The notes under the pieces were generated by a model, which was not told the origin of the DNA, made no database searches, and saw nothing but the letters and a program-made list of their open reading frames with translations. A DNA stretch of 64,000 nucleotides from Gymnorhina tibicen. Lineage: Eukaryota > Chordata > Aves > Passeriformes > Artamidae. Positions 1 to 10,760 of this stretch are shown here, in pieces (positions within the stretch are counted from its first letter, which is position 1; every line of letters starts with the position of its first letter). The stretch is taken from NCBI GenBank assembly GCA_013399875.1, contig VXAZ01002367.1, forward strand, positions 744,001-808,000, in the 5' to 3' direction. The position numbers and the translations under genes are program-made.

Positions 1-3000
1 GCCTCAGCTCTGCAGACCTCCTCCCATATCAGAAAACTTCTCCTTGCCCACTCACATAGCAAAGGTGGAGTCTACCTAGGTACCCATTTTAATATTATTT
101 TCTAATCTACTGTAACAGGAAAAGTTTATTTATCCACTCTTATGAACAGAGTCATTCAACCTCTTAATTTGATCAACCTCAACAGCTTTTGCGTGGTCAC
201 CACCTCAATAACAAAGGCTGGAAAGTGGAAGAGGAGATACACAAGAAGTTTACAACCATGTGAAACAATAAAGATGGCACAACTCTCACAAATCTTTCCA
301 AATCAGAGAAGTCTAGAAATACACACTATCCTTTATTTACTGATTTATAAGCAAAATGCACGCACTAGTCCAAAAGAATCCAAAGGTGTTTGAAAGCCAG
401 AAATTCGGACTTAGATGACTTGTTTAAGGAGGAAAAAGAATGAACAGAGTTGTTTATAGACCAACAGTCAGGAACAGCACAAAAATACACTTAGCAGAGA
501 AAAAAAGCACAAACTATTATGACACCTTTCAAAATAAAACATCACATGGTTTGTTTAAATCTTCTAAAACAGGAGAAGTCTCCCCATATTGCCAAAACAA
601 ATGAAATACAAGTGTGGATTTGACTCTGCCCCAGTTCAGAAAGGGACAAAAGTTTACAGTGAGTTACATGGACAAACAGAGAACAGGATGCTCTCCTGGC
701 TCCCAGCAAGGCCAGACCACAGGCAGCAAAACCTCCAGCACCAGCCAGCTGCCCTGTGTCATCAGCACCTGGCTTTTCTGCCCATGCCTTTGTTGCCATC
801 ACTAGACAGGCAGGTGAGCGATGAAGTAACTGGGCATGAGAGGTGAACAGGATGGGGAACATCCAGGATCAAGATAAACCTCCTCACCCTTTGCAAATGG
901 CAGAGAGGTCATTGCTGACACAGGCCATGGACACACCCCTGTCATACCCCTCCATCTTCCCATTTCCCTGGGGCTGCAAAGTCTCCTGAGAGAGGAGGAA
1001 GTCCCATGGCTCCATGCACCTTCCAGCTCCAATTCAAAGCAACCACTTTGTGCTGGGAAACAGCCAAATTTAGGCTGCCCGCTCATGGACTGGGCTGCTG
1101 CAGAAGAGCTCATCCTGCCCAGACTGCTAGAGGACATTTTTTTAAAGTATGCTAAAGGACTGTTTCTGGTGCTTTTCCACAGCTCTGGAACCCAGGCAGA
1201 TGGCAGACCCACAGCAAAAAGCAAGCAAAGGGTGCCCAGGGCTGCTCCCCAGGCAGCAGCGGTGGCAGAGTGAGCTCCAGGCTCCCCCCGCGCACATAGC
1301 ACAGCAAGGAGAGGCACCAGTGTTTGGACAACTGGAACACATTTAGGGGGCAATTTTTCACAGGGCCTCCAGCCAGGCCATTTCCTATGATCACTGTTTT
1401 ATTACCCAGGACACAACCCACAGACCAGCAGCTCCCTCACCCACAAAGTCTCCCACCACCCCACCCCTACACGGGCATCACCCACAGCGAGCCCCAGCGG
1501 AGCACCTACGCACACAGGACACCTCCAGCACCGCATCCATAAATGCAACTACAAATCAATGTCCAGCAAACCTGTCACTTCCAACTGAGGATTCCACCGG
1601 TTCAACCCCAGCACCTGTCTGCACTGGGGATCAGCCAAACACTGCCCCACACGCTGCACGCACTGCCCCGCTGGACAGCCATCACTTCTTAGGAGTATTT
1701 TTTAGATGAAAGATAACATAGAAAACTTGTGTTTATATTGGCTTGCAGCAGACTAAAACACACTATAAGTGAAGTTATAAAGCAGCCTGAACACCAGCTA
1801 GGCAAAGTGTATTTGGAACTTGCAGGTCAGTATTTTGGAGAGAGACTTGTGAGTAGCTGGTGTTGATGGTAAACTCTCCAAAGCAGAGGCGTATTCACAG
1901 CATTGAAAGACAACAGGGTTCCATCCTGGCAAGTGCCCATCCCAAAATCACTGGCTTCGGGCAACCAGAGGAACATGTAAGTGGTGAGGATGAATCCCTG
2001 TCCCTGTGTGTGGGCAAGTGGGAAGCAGCATTGCCCAGACTTGGCATTCTGAATTTCTCATTTCCTCCTTGCACCTGAGGGTTTGTCTGCCTTCCTGTAG
2101 GGAGCAAAAAAACCTAAAAGTTGGAGGAGGTGGTCTAGGAAAAAGCATTTCAGTTCAAGATTTCACAGCCAAATTTCCACTGAACTCAAGAGGGTGTGTT
2201 CTCTAATCTGAAAGGATTCATCTAAAAACAGGCACCTTCAAAGGAGAAATGTTTGCAATATGCAAGCAAGTATAGTTGAGTAGGATTTACAAGAATTACA
2301 TTTAAGACTGCACCTCTGCCAGTTTCAAAAAATAATGAGACTGCCCCAGCAGGTCCAAAAAAGACGCCAAAGGAAAATTCACAAAAGTTACTGCTCAATT
2401 ATGAGCAGCAATATCAACACTACCCAAACCCCGCCTCCCACCCTGGAAAAAAACAAAAAGAAAAAAAAAAGACAAATTCTCTTGCACATAAAACCTTTCT
2501 CTCCAGAACAAAGCTTTAAGCAGCTAAAGCATTTTTAAATGCAACTCGTGTATAACAATTTAAGAATCTGTAGCTCCACATCAAATTGTTCAATTGTTAA
2601 GTCTCCTATACTTTTCCTCCTGAAATCCACACAAAGCCACTGTGGGAAGCTACAAAACTGCCATGGCACATGCACATAACCAACCATCCTGTCTGCACAT
2701 CCAGCATGGTTAATAAAAGCTACACAGATGGCTGCAGTTTGAGACCTGTCCTTCAGTTCTTGCTCAAACTGCAAATGGAACCACGTGGAAGTGAACCATG
2801 CTCCTGGAATTGGACGTGACACGTCATCAGGTCTTGAGAGGTGTCCCCAAAATAGCAGGGCCTGCTTCTAGACATCTCCAAAATTATACGGTTGTGGCCT
2901 GAGAGACAACGTGCTGAAAACATAATGAGGGAGTGTAACATATTACATATGTTGTGGTCCTGCTCTGAAGCCAGAGGAGGCTGGGGCTGTAGGACTTGGG

Positions 3001-3180
3001 CTGCAGCACAGGACTTGGTTAACTATTAATGGATGACTCAGCTACAATAATAATAGGTATTTCATGTGGTGCATTAGCACAACGGCACCCCGGTCCTTGA
3101 CTTAGGTCTCTATGCATGCTAGGAAAAAAAAAAATTATCAAAGTACATCATTTAATAGTAGCTGGATGTACCAGGAAACA
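1..3180. other. Non-coding stretch, left flank
   Basis: No exon, RNA gene or recognisable transposon could be supported here. The + strand is A- and C-rich, with A runs near 2,460 and 3,123. Such asymmetry would fit transcription of the - strand, for example an intron or 3' UTR of a leftward gene. AATAAA-type hexamers occur on the + strand near 533 and, as TTTATT, on the - strand near 333, but nothing links them to a transcript. A CACGTG E-box (about 2,782-2,787) lies just left of the palindrome GACGTGACACGTC (2,813-2,825). Open frames in this part overlap on both strands, are under 190 codons and show no family motif. Confidence 0.6.
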
Positions 3181-3188
3181 GGTATTTT

Positions 3189-3237
3189 TCCAGAGTGTGC
3201 AGGAAGAAACCTTTTGTTTCTTCCTGCACACCCTGGA
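3189..3237. repeat. Near-perfect 22-bp inverted repeat (hairpin)
   Basis: Arms at 3,189-3,210 and 3,216-3,237 are reverse complements with a single mismatch, separated by a 5-base loop (CTTTT). The arms centre on GTGTGCAGGAAGAAAC. RNA from either strand would fold into one long stem. It is shorter and tighter-looped than a usual microRNA precursor, which has a stem of about 30 bp or more and a larger loop, so microRNA function is doubtful. A small inverted duplication or a MITE remnant is an alternative. Confidence 0.85.
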
Positions 3238-3239
3238 GC

Positions 3240-6200
3240 CTCACTCTGCTTCTTTCTTCACATGCCACTAAAAGCCAGCAAGGACCTCTGACAGCAAGCA
3301 CCTGTCAGAAGGTGCACAGGTTCGCATGAAACCACAATTCAGACCAAGGTGCTTTATTTATTTGCTGTTATTCACCAAAGCTAACTTTTATGTTAAATCA
3401 GTCCCCTCACCCTGAAAGAGGTGCTAATTCCTGCCCAGCCCAGGTCCTGCAGAGCTGATCAACCTGAAGCCTGGATTTTCCACAGATGGCTCTTCGAAGC
3501 CATATTAGTCTAAATTATCTCTGCTGCATTCATCCACGACCCCATCCAGCTCCACAATGCAAGACAAGGGAGTCACACTGGGTGATTAGGTTAGCAGCAC
3601 AAAATGATTGTGTTAAAAGCTGATGAGCTGAGCTAACTCAATCCAAGGTGTCTGGCAGGGCAGCCAATGAGATCAATTAAAAGCCCTGCAGCCCTAATTG
3701 AGAGTTTCTGGGTGCGGCTGACATACCAGTCAGCGCCAATACACAAATCAGGGCCAATACACAAGTTCTGAGCAGAGCTGGCTACTGAGGAATGAGCGCC
3801 ATCATCCCAATTTGCAGCCACTCAAACTTCAAGACAAAACCTGAACCCCTCTTCGAGAGATCAAAGCACTCAGAACCCAAAGGCAGGCACTACTTGGGCA
3901 TGCCCAGGGTGGCACTCAGCAATTCCCAGCTGCCCTGCTGGGAGACTGGTGGGAGATACACGTATAGTCATGAGGCCAGGTGCAAGGAGTCAGGAGGGCA
4001 TTTCAGGGACAATTCTTGGGGGATTTGCCTCAACATGAAACCACCTTGAGCCCTTCCAGCAGGCTCTTCTGAAGCTGCAGTCTGGGAGCATCCTTCCAGT
4101 GCTCTCGCACTTCCCTGCACCAGGTGAGGCTCACACACCAAATAAAGCCCCACTTCGAAGCACTTCTACATCTGCCTAAATCCCCATCAGGCAGGACTCC
4201 AGCAGCAGCTGAAGCAGGGAAGTGAAATCTCACCCATGCTTGAGGAAGCACTGAAGTACCTGAAGTGCTTTGTTGAAGTGTCTGGAGTCCCAAACGTATT
4301 AGTCTACCACCTTTATGCCAAGAAGCAAAGGGATAAGACAATCAACCTCACAGTGGCTCCTTAAATTCCAAGCAGGAAATCCTGCAAAGCTCAGCCACCC
4401 CCAAACCTTACAGCCAGAAAACCGTAGAGCACTTTGCACAAGTAAAGAAAAAAAAAATACTAAGCTGTATCTAACACATAATAGTTGATTTTTCTAGAGA
4501 ACACTTGATGGTGTGTTAAGTTTTTTTTCAACTGCCTACTGAGACACTGGTTCCACTTCCCTGGGAATTTTCCCTCTGCAGCTCCTCCTCCCCCAGCTCC
4601 CAGACCATCCATTCTCCCCTTTTCAAACTGCACCCATTGTAAGTGGCACTGAATATTAACACAGCCCATTGAGCACTTGCTTCTTTTGTATGGGACCCCT
4701 GCGTTTCAAATTGCAGTCACTGCAGAGAGGAAAAGTCTCAAAGTGATTAAATGCCATGAAGTTTCTCAAAAGGGGAGAGGAATATGCAGAGGAGGCTGAG
4801 GGGGTCCTAGAGCCTTTCACTAGAAGCCCGGGGTTTCTGTGAGAGCCAGAAGGGCTTCTTAAGTGAGGGTATTTTATCCTTTGTTATCAACCTCATATTT
4901 ACTTTTAATCCTAGTCCGACGAGCCAATTTCTGCCCTGGCTGTGGCTCAGCGAGGGAGAGAGATGAGAAGCTCAGACAGCAGATACAGAGGGCTCGCTGT
5001 TAACTGCTGCCCTCCTGTAGGAACTGATAAATAAATACTGTGGCATGCTGAGGGTGGTCAGCGAATCCACTGACACATGTTCACACAGGAAGGGTGGATT
5101 TACTTGCAAGCACATGTATTTATTTTTGCTTAAGGAGCAGGCACAGCTTTGCAAGGAGGGGCTCCGCTGTTACCCACCGGGGCCGAGCTCCAGCGCAGGA
5201 AGTGCAATCCCGCAGGGTGCAGAGCCATCCTGCAGCCCTGGGGCTGAGCACTGTCCGGAGCAGGGCCACTGGCAAGGACAATGCTCCAGGAAGCACCAGA
5301 TCTAAGTGTGTCACGCAAACCATGCAGGAGTTCTTTCACAAGCACCACCAGCTCCCAGCACTGTCCCACCTACGCAAGAAAATCTCCTTGGGGCACCACC
5401 CAGCAGGGAGCCACTGGCTTCGAAGGAAGTCTTTGGGTTTCCACTGTTGCCCCAGGAGGAGGGAGAGGGACCAGCCACCTGCACCGTTCCACATCCCTCT
5501 CCCAAGCCATCCTTCCAAGCGCTGCAGCCCCCCCGGGCAGCCAGCACACGCTGAGAGCTCCGCAGCTGCGTGGGGCCAGGAGCCCAGGGTGACCATTACT
5601 TAATCTTTGTTCCATTATTTCAGCAAGCCTGGAAGCAGGACATGCAGGAGAGGTACTGCCAGCAGCACTCCCCCCTCACAGCACTGTCAGCAGGAGAGTC
5701 CCCCACATCACCTCCTCTTCCAGCATCTGCAGGAGCAGACTTACTCCAGAGCCCAAGAGCAAGTAATGCCTGTCTCCCAAAGAATCCCGTGCAACCAGCA
5801 TCAGCACAGCCCCTTACCAAGCAAGCAAAGAAGCTACCCTCATATGTGAAAGCAAAACAACAAGACCTGACACACGAAAACCCTAGTTTAGCATGACATT
5901 TAAGTTTATAAGTAATTCTGAACATTCAGCTTCATTGCTTTGAACAAAATCTCTCTGTGTGTATACACTTGAGCACAGCAAGAGACTGCTCCTGACTCCT
6001 AGTTCAAATGCACTTCCAGGCCTTGAAACCACTGACAGGCACCCACAGGACTTTAAAAAGCATTCAGACGCTTTGCCCCGATCTCTCCAGAGAGCAGCAG
6101 CACTATGCAAAGAGCCAACACGCACGCAGCTGGTGCCTCGGGGCAACTTATCCATATAGCCAAATCCCAGAGCCTTCCTGGGAAACAGAGAGCAGCTCTT

Positions 6201-7040
6201 AGCCCAGCTGTTCTGGGTACCTGAGGATGCTGCCTTTTCCCAGACGTGCCAGGCACATGCACACTGACCCACAGGCAGAAGGGTCCATGCATGGATGGTC
6301 AGTATCTCCCAAACATCCTCTAGTCATTTGGGTCAAAAATGCATAATACATCTGTTTAAAATAAAAACTTTATTTCCTGCAGACCATGCTAGCAATAAAT
6401 TAGCTATCCAACCACAGCCACACTGCCCCTAAATCTTCTCACCAAAACTCTGTACCTAAAATACTATTGCTTTATCACTAAATAGGAAAGGAAAAGACCC
6501 TCAATCATACATGATACCTAAAGGAAATCTCTCTTCTGTCACTCCTCAAAAATCGAGATGCATGGAGAGACAAAAGCAGAGGATACACCACATCACCAAC
6601 ACTGCTGGAGCCCTGGCTTTTTTGGGGCATGAAGCATTCTGTACTTCAGCTTAGCCCTAAATTTTATGCCACACTTAACACTCTACTGTAAGAACAAATT
6701 TCAGACTTAAACACCACAAGACACGAAGCACCTCCAGCAACTTCAAAGGGAGGCATTGCAAAGGAGCTCTGTGCACATCAGCTGCCCAGAGTTTGATTCT
6801 CCCGGCTTTCCCCATGGAGCAGGAACCCTTCCCAGCTGCAGGTGGGTGCTGGTGCAAGGACGGGATGGGTCCTGGCAGTGTTGCAACGTGCCCTGTGCAG
6901 CAAGTCAAGAACACTTATATAACTGCTACACAGTGCTGAGCTGCCTGTTGCTTTTAAGAAAAACAGAACAAAACCAAAAAAACCCCAAAAACCATCCATG
7001 CCACACTACATTAAATGTGAGCAACTGCAGCCCCTCTGCG
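3240..7040. other. Non-coding stretch
   Basis: Nothing here could be assigned as a gene. 5.15-5.9 kb is somewhat GC-richer and yields several overlapping frames of 80-170 codons on both strands, the usual shadow pattern of GC-rich non-coding DNA. 4.88-5.05 kb (TTATCAACCTCATATTTAC, then a CpG-containing segment) reads like unique, possibly conserved sequence, but that cannot be judged without alignment. Confidence 0.55.
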
Positions 7041-7044
7041 TATC

Positions 7045-7450
7045 AGCTATTCCTTCTGAAAGCTTGGGAGAAAAATTACAACTCCGAGCTCTGCTGCCAG
7101 CAGAGAAATAACAATAGTTTCAAAAAGCCCCAGTGCTTTTCCTCGGTACTGATAGTCCTGTTGACAAAATACGCGGAGTGATTAAGTCTGTTCCAGAACC
7201 CTCTCCGGCTGCCGAGCCGAATTTCCAACCCGACAAACAAAAGCTTTATCTCCAACACGCTGAAAACCGACTCCAAGCACTGCCTCAGCCTTGTGGTACT
7301 CGTTAGGAATAAAGATAAACTGCTAAGGAGGGATTGTTCAATAGCGCCTTAATGAAGTTAAAGCACTGCCGCCAGAGTCACTGGAAACTGGATTTATCTC
7401 GTCTCCTATTAGCGATCGAACATGCCCAAGCTTATCACCCCGGGGAGCAG
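7045..7450. promoter_or_regulatory. Candidate regulatory element with retained CpGs
   Basis: This block mixes AT-rich transcription-factor-like words with many CpGs, for example in TACGCGGAG, CTCCGGCTGCCGAGCCG, ACCCGACAAAC, CCGACTCC and TAGCGATCG. In a bird genome methylated CpGs decay, so retention in a non-island context suggests an unmethylated or constrained element. It contains a SOX-type AACAATAG and a GATAAA-type word (AAAGATAAACTG). It lies about 1.5 kb left of the CpG island and could be a proximal enhancer of that promoter. Function is inferred; an unrelated unique sequence is possible. Confidence 0.4.
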
Positions 7451-8849
7451 ACACCTCCGGCGGGACACAGCCTGCCCAGAAGGGACGGAGATGAGGGATG
7501 CACAGCTCCAGCATCACCCGTCTCTCCCCACTTTATGGCTGGAGAACCCGCACCCCCTGGGCGGCACTCCCGCATCTGCCATGGACCACTGCAGACCTTC
7601 ACGTTTGCCTTCTTTTTCTTTAAAAGAGCACGTTAAAAAAAATAAAACCAAAAAAAATCCAAAAAGCAACAGAGATACTTGCACAGAGGTAACTTTTCTC
7701 TAGCACATGGTGCTCTTATAGAGGACATTAAACCACTAAACCAGTGTTATCAACTCCCTGCACAAAAAATGAACATTTATGATCCCGCCAAGCCTGAAAA
7801 ACATGCTTCATCTCTGTGTTCCTAAACTGAAATAGGTAATTTTAGGTAATATTTAGTAATTAGAAACACTATTACTCTAAAACTAAAATATTTGCAATAG
7901 CTTCAACATCTTCTTTTTATAGTAGCTGTGGAGAACAGAAAAAGCCCTAATGTTGCATTTTCAGATACAAAAGACATCATTTTAACCAGTTCTCTGGTTA
8001 GTTTGTCACATACAAAGTTACAAACCGTATTCTAAGTGTCTAAAAGATCAACAGTCCACAGGTCCATAGCAGAAAATTTATACGTGCTGTTAGTTCACCA
8101 ATAAAATTTAAACTGAACACAAGACATCCCAAAACCTGCTCCATTTGAAAAAGACACTCCTGGGTATTAGCACTCCAGAAAAGACCACACAACAATAAAT
8201 TTGTTCTGTCTGGGCTATTAACGCACTTCCTTGCCCGAACAAAGATACACTGTCCTATTTTAAGAGGTGCATGGGAATGCTGGAATTATTACAAGCTTGC
8301 TGTGAAAGGTGATGGAAGGATCCTTCAGAGCAACTCAGCAACAGGTGAACAGGATGAGTCAGGGCTTTAATGCAGAGGCCACACATTCCTCTCAACATGA
8401 CACATGATAATTTCATGTAAGACAAGGCACTTCTGCAGCCAAAAGCGAATACCACCAGGAGAACCTGACAAACGTCTAATAATTCTTCTTAATAAGGAGC
8501 TGGATGATCTCCAGCAACATTTCAGTGTCCGTCTTCTCTGCGGGCAGAGCTGAGGAGTATCTATTACAACCAGGGGTTTTAGAGATTCAATAATATATAA
8601 ATCTGTTCAAACAGCAGAAAGGCCCCTCAACAGAAGCGCTGTTTCCTCCTTCCCTTCTGGATCCTGATTTCCTCAAGCTAATTAATAGTTGAGGGCAGTT
8701 ATTTTTACAAATTTGTGAGCACACACACATACTCTCAGTTCTCCTGGACTGTTAAACGACTCGAACTGTCAATGCTGAGTACACTTTTCCCCCCAAATCT
8801 CCTGAACTTCAAGTGTCTGATGTTTTATTCCAGCTTTTACCAGTCCAGA
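7451..8849. other. Non-coding stretch left of the CpG island
   Basis: AT-rich, with A-runs at about 7,635-7,660 and no recognisable gene or repeat. 8.46-8.60 kb and 8.68-8.72 kb contain TAAT-rich words (AATAATTC, AATTAATAG) of the kind common in regulatory DNA, without a convincing cluster. Confidence 0.5.
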
Positions 8850-9281
8850 GCAGCGGTCACACAACCTGAGCGGACCCGCGGCACTTCCTGGGAAGTGGCA
8901 GTGACACCGTCCTACGCCCGGACACGAACCTGAGCACTTTAAAACACCCTTCTAGGGTAAAAAACATCCCACGGTGCTGCAGCAACCAGCAGCTGCGGGG
9001 CTCTAAGCTCAGCTGCCACCCAGGACATGCGATACACCGCAGCTTAATAACTTCGCTAGACACACAAGTACTGAGGGAGCGCAGCCAGCCGCGCCGCTTT
9101 ACTGGAAAATACCTGGATTTTACTGAAATTCCGCAGAAGCCCTCGACTCCCTTTCGATTCCCCGAACTTCACAGCCTAAGAAGTTGGCAGCATTAAAAGC
9201 CAGAAGGGCGGGCGCGGCCGCGGCGCTGGGGTCCGGATTCGGGCACCCGGGCGCGCCCCGCTCCGCAGCCCCGGGACAGCA

Positions 9282-9320
9282 CGGATGGATGGACGGACGA
9301 ATAGACGGATGGGTGGACGA
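9282..9320. repeat. Degenerate GGAT/GGAC tetranucleotide repeat
   Basis: A short imperfect run of GGAY-type tetramers inside the CpG island (ACGGATGGATGGACGGACGA, then ATAGACGGATGGGTGGACGA). It is probably an ageing microsatellite. Several units carry a CpG and remain undecayed, consistent with an unmethylated island. Confidence 0.75.
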
Positions 9321-9726
9321 TGTCCTAATAAGGATTCGGAAGCCCAAGCTGGCCGTTATCTCCAGCAGATCCCATCGCTGAGAGGCCAAACCCGCTCCCA
9401 GCTCCCTTTCCTCCGGGACCCCCGGAGGCCAGCCCCGCATGGGACCGAGATACGGGGAGCCCCGAGCTCCCACTTTTCACCCGAGCCCGGCATCGCACCC
9501 GACGCCTCCATCACCCCCGTCCCCGCGCCGGGTGGGCGCCAGAGGGGACACCGGATCACGGGACAAGTTTCGCACCGCGCAGCCCAGCGCCTGCAAGGCG
9601 ATAGCGACCACTTCGCAAAAATAAATAAACCGGAGTTTCGCGGGGATTTTTGTTTAAAGTTTTCCTGTCGTTGACAACAAGCCAAAGAGCGGTGGTTGGG
9701 CTGCCCAGACCCCTCGCCTCGCCCCC

Positions 9727-10040
9727 NNNNNNNNNNNNNNNNNNNNNNNNNNNNNNNNNNNNNNNNNNNNNNNNNNNNNNNNNNNNNNNNNNNNNNNNNN
9801 NNNNNNNNNNNNNNNNNNNNNNNNNNNNNNNNNNNNNNNNNNNNNNNNNNNNNNNNNNNNNNNNNNNNNNNNNNNNNNNNNNNNNNNNNNNNNNNNNNNN
9901 NNNNNNNNNNNNNNNNNNNNNNNNNNNNNNNNNNNNNNNNNNNNNNNNNNNNNNNNNNNNNNNNNNNNNNNNNNNNNNNNNNNNNNNNNNNNNNNNNNNN
10001 NNNNNNNNNNNNNNNNNNNNNNNNNNNNNNNNNNNNNNNN
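9727..10040. other. Assembly gap (314 N)
   Basis: A run of undetermined bases inside the CpG island. Gaps of this kind usually mark GC-rich sequence missed by short-read assembly. The three CCAAT-type boxes lie within 150 bases to its right, so a start site or first exon may be hidden here. Any reading frame crossing it is uninformative. Confidence 0.99.
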
Positions 10041-10110
10041 AGCGCCGCTCGCCGCGGACCCACGTTGGCGACACCGCAACATGTAGCCGCGCCGCCCCCC
10101 GCGCGCCCGC

Positions 10111-10190
10111 CCATTGGCTGCCGGGCGGCCCCCGCCGCGCCGCCATTGGCCAGGGGCACCCCGGTCGCTGCGCCGCGGCGTCCCATTGGT
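10111..10190 (-). promoter_or_regulatory. Three NF-Y (CCAAT) boxes
   Basis: ATTGG, the complement of CCAAT, occurs at 10,113-10,117, 10,145-10,149 and 10,185-10,189, each in extended context (CCCATTGGC, CCATTGGCC, CCCATTGGT). Spacings are 32 and 40 bases. Multiple CCAAT boxes about 30-40 bases apart in a GC-rich, TATA-less setting are a known arrangement of NF-Y-driven promoters. With CCAAT reading on the - strand and usual distances of 60-100 bases, a leftward start site would fall in or near the gap. NF-Y works in both orientations, so a rightward start near 10,250-10,350 is also possible. Confidence 0.75.
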
Positions 10191-10283
10191 GCCTGCGGCC
10201 CGTCAATTACGGGCGCCGGTGCCCGCCCCCCTTTCCCACTCCAGGTGTGAACGCGGGCGGCCGCCGCCCCCCCGCGCCGCCCC

Positions 10284-10334
10284 CCTTTAAGGGGCCGCGC
10301 CCCGCCCCCCCTNCCTCTTAAAGGGGCCGCGCCC
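10284..10334. promoter_or_regulatory. Duplicated TTAAGGGGCCGCGCCC unit with GC boxes
   Basis: Two copies of a TTTAAGGGGCCGCGCCC-like unit lie 32 bases apart (about 10,286-10,303 and 10,318-10,334). They are separated by CCCCGCCCCCC, a classic Sp1/KLF GC-box word, and one undetermined base at 10,313. This looks like a local tandem duplication of a promoter module. The C-runs could form a G-quadruplex on the - strand. Confidence 0.6.
10313..10313. other. Single undetermined base
   Basis: One N between the duplicated GC-box units, in a C-homopolymer-rich context where base calling is difficult. Confidence 0.99.
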
Positions 10335-10474
10335 AGCTCTCCCTCCCCGGCTCCAAAACCCTCCCTCCCGTAAATCTGGACAATCTGCTGGAACACCAGG
10401 GCCCGGGGGCATCCCTGCACCCCGGGGTGTCCTTCTCCGGACGCTACGGAACGGCCGTGAGGCTGCACTCCATA

Positions 10475-10532
10475 GGGACACGCGTGTCCCGCCACGGCCC
10501 CGTGGCAGGAGTGGATCAGGTATTCACGCGTG
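10475..10532. promoter_or_regulatory. Paired CACGCGTG sites, one in a 16-bp palindrome
   Basis: GGGACACGCGTGTCCC (10,475-10,490) is a perfect palindrome with CACGCGTG at its centre (10,479-10,486). A second CACGCGTG lies at 10,525-10,532, 46 bases on. CACGCG is the class C core bound by HES/HEY bHLH-Orange repressors, and the octamer holds the core on both strands. Location in the promoter island supports a regulatory role. The factor is inferred. Confidence 0.55.
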
Positions 10533-10760
10533 TTCAGACCACACCTAAGCAGAGGCTGCACTTCCCAAATCTACCCTTACGTGTGGAAGCCCAGCACACG
10601 GCAGATGTAGAGGAGCACCCAGCCCAAAGCGGGTCGAAGCGTGACTCACCAGGGAGCTGCACCAAGATCATTACGGGCACTACTCATTGTAGAGCAGCGA
10701 TGCGCTCCGAGGACTGGATTTAGAGGCTGCTCCCGAGCTCAGCGGAGAGCATCCAACTGG

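Larger units (their letters stand above)
8850..10720. promoter_or_regulatory. CpG island, probable bidirectional promoter
   Basis: CpG density rises sharply here and is highest at 9,190-9,720 and 10,041-10,380. It is the only such island in the window. The + strand is strongly C-rich through the island, so the - strand is G-rich. In vertebrates the coding strand just downstream of a start site is often G-rich, which slightly favours a leftward transcript. NF-Y boxes, GC boxes and paired CACGCGTG sites lie inside. No TATA box is obvious. The sequence does not identify the gene: frames through the island (one runs 401 codons across the gap on the - strand) have no recognisable protein similarity and are expected in stop-poor GC-rich DNA. 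Confidence 0.85.

Noticed and set aside
1590..1615. GGTTCAACCCC resembling a tRNA B box
   Set aside because: No A box at the proper distance and no cloverleaf could be folded around it.
9356..10561. 401-codon - strand frame across the gap
   Set aside because: A large part is undetermined bases. The rest is stop-poor GC-rich island sequence with no recognisable protein features.
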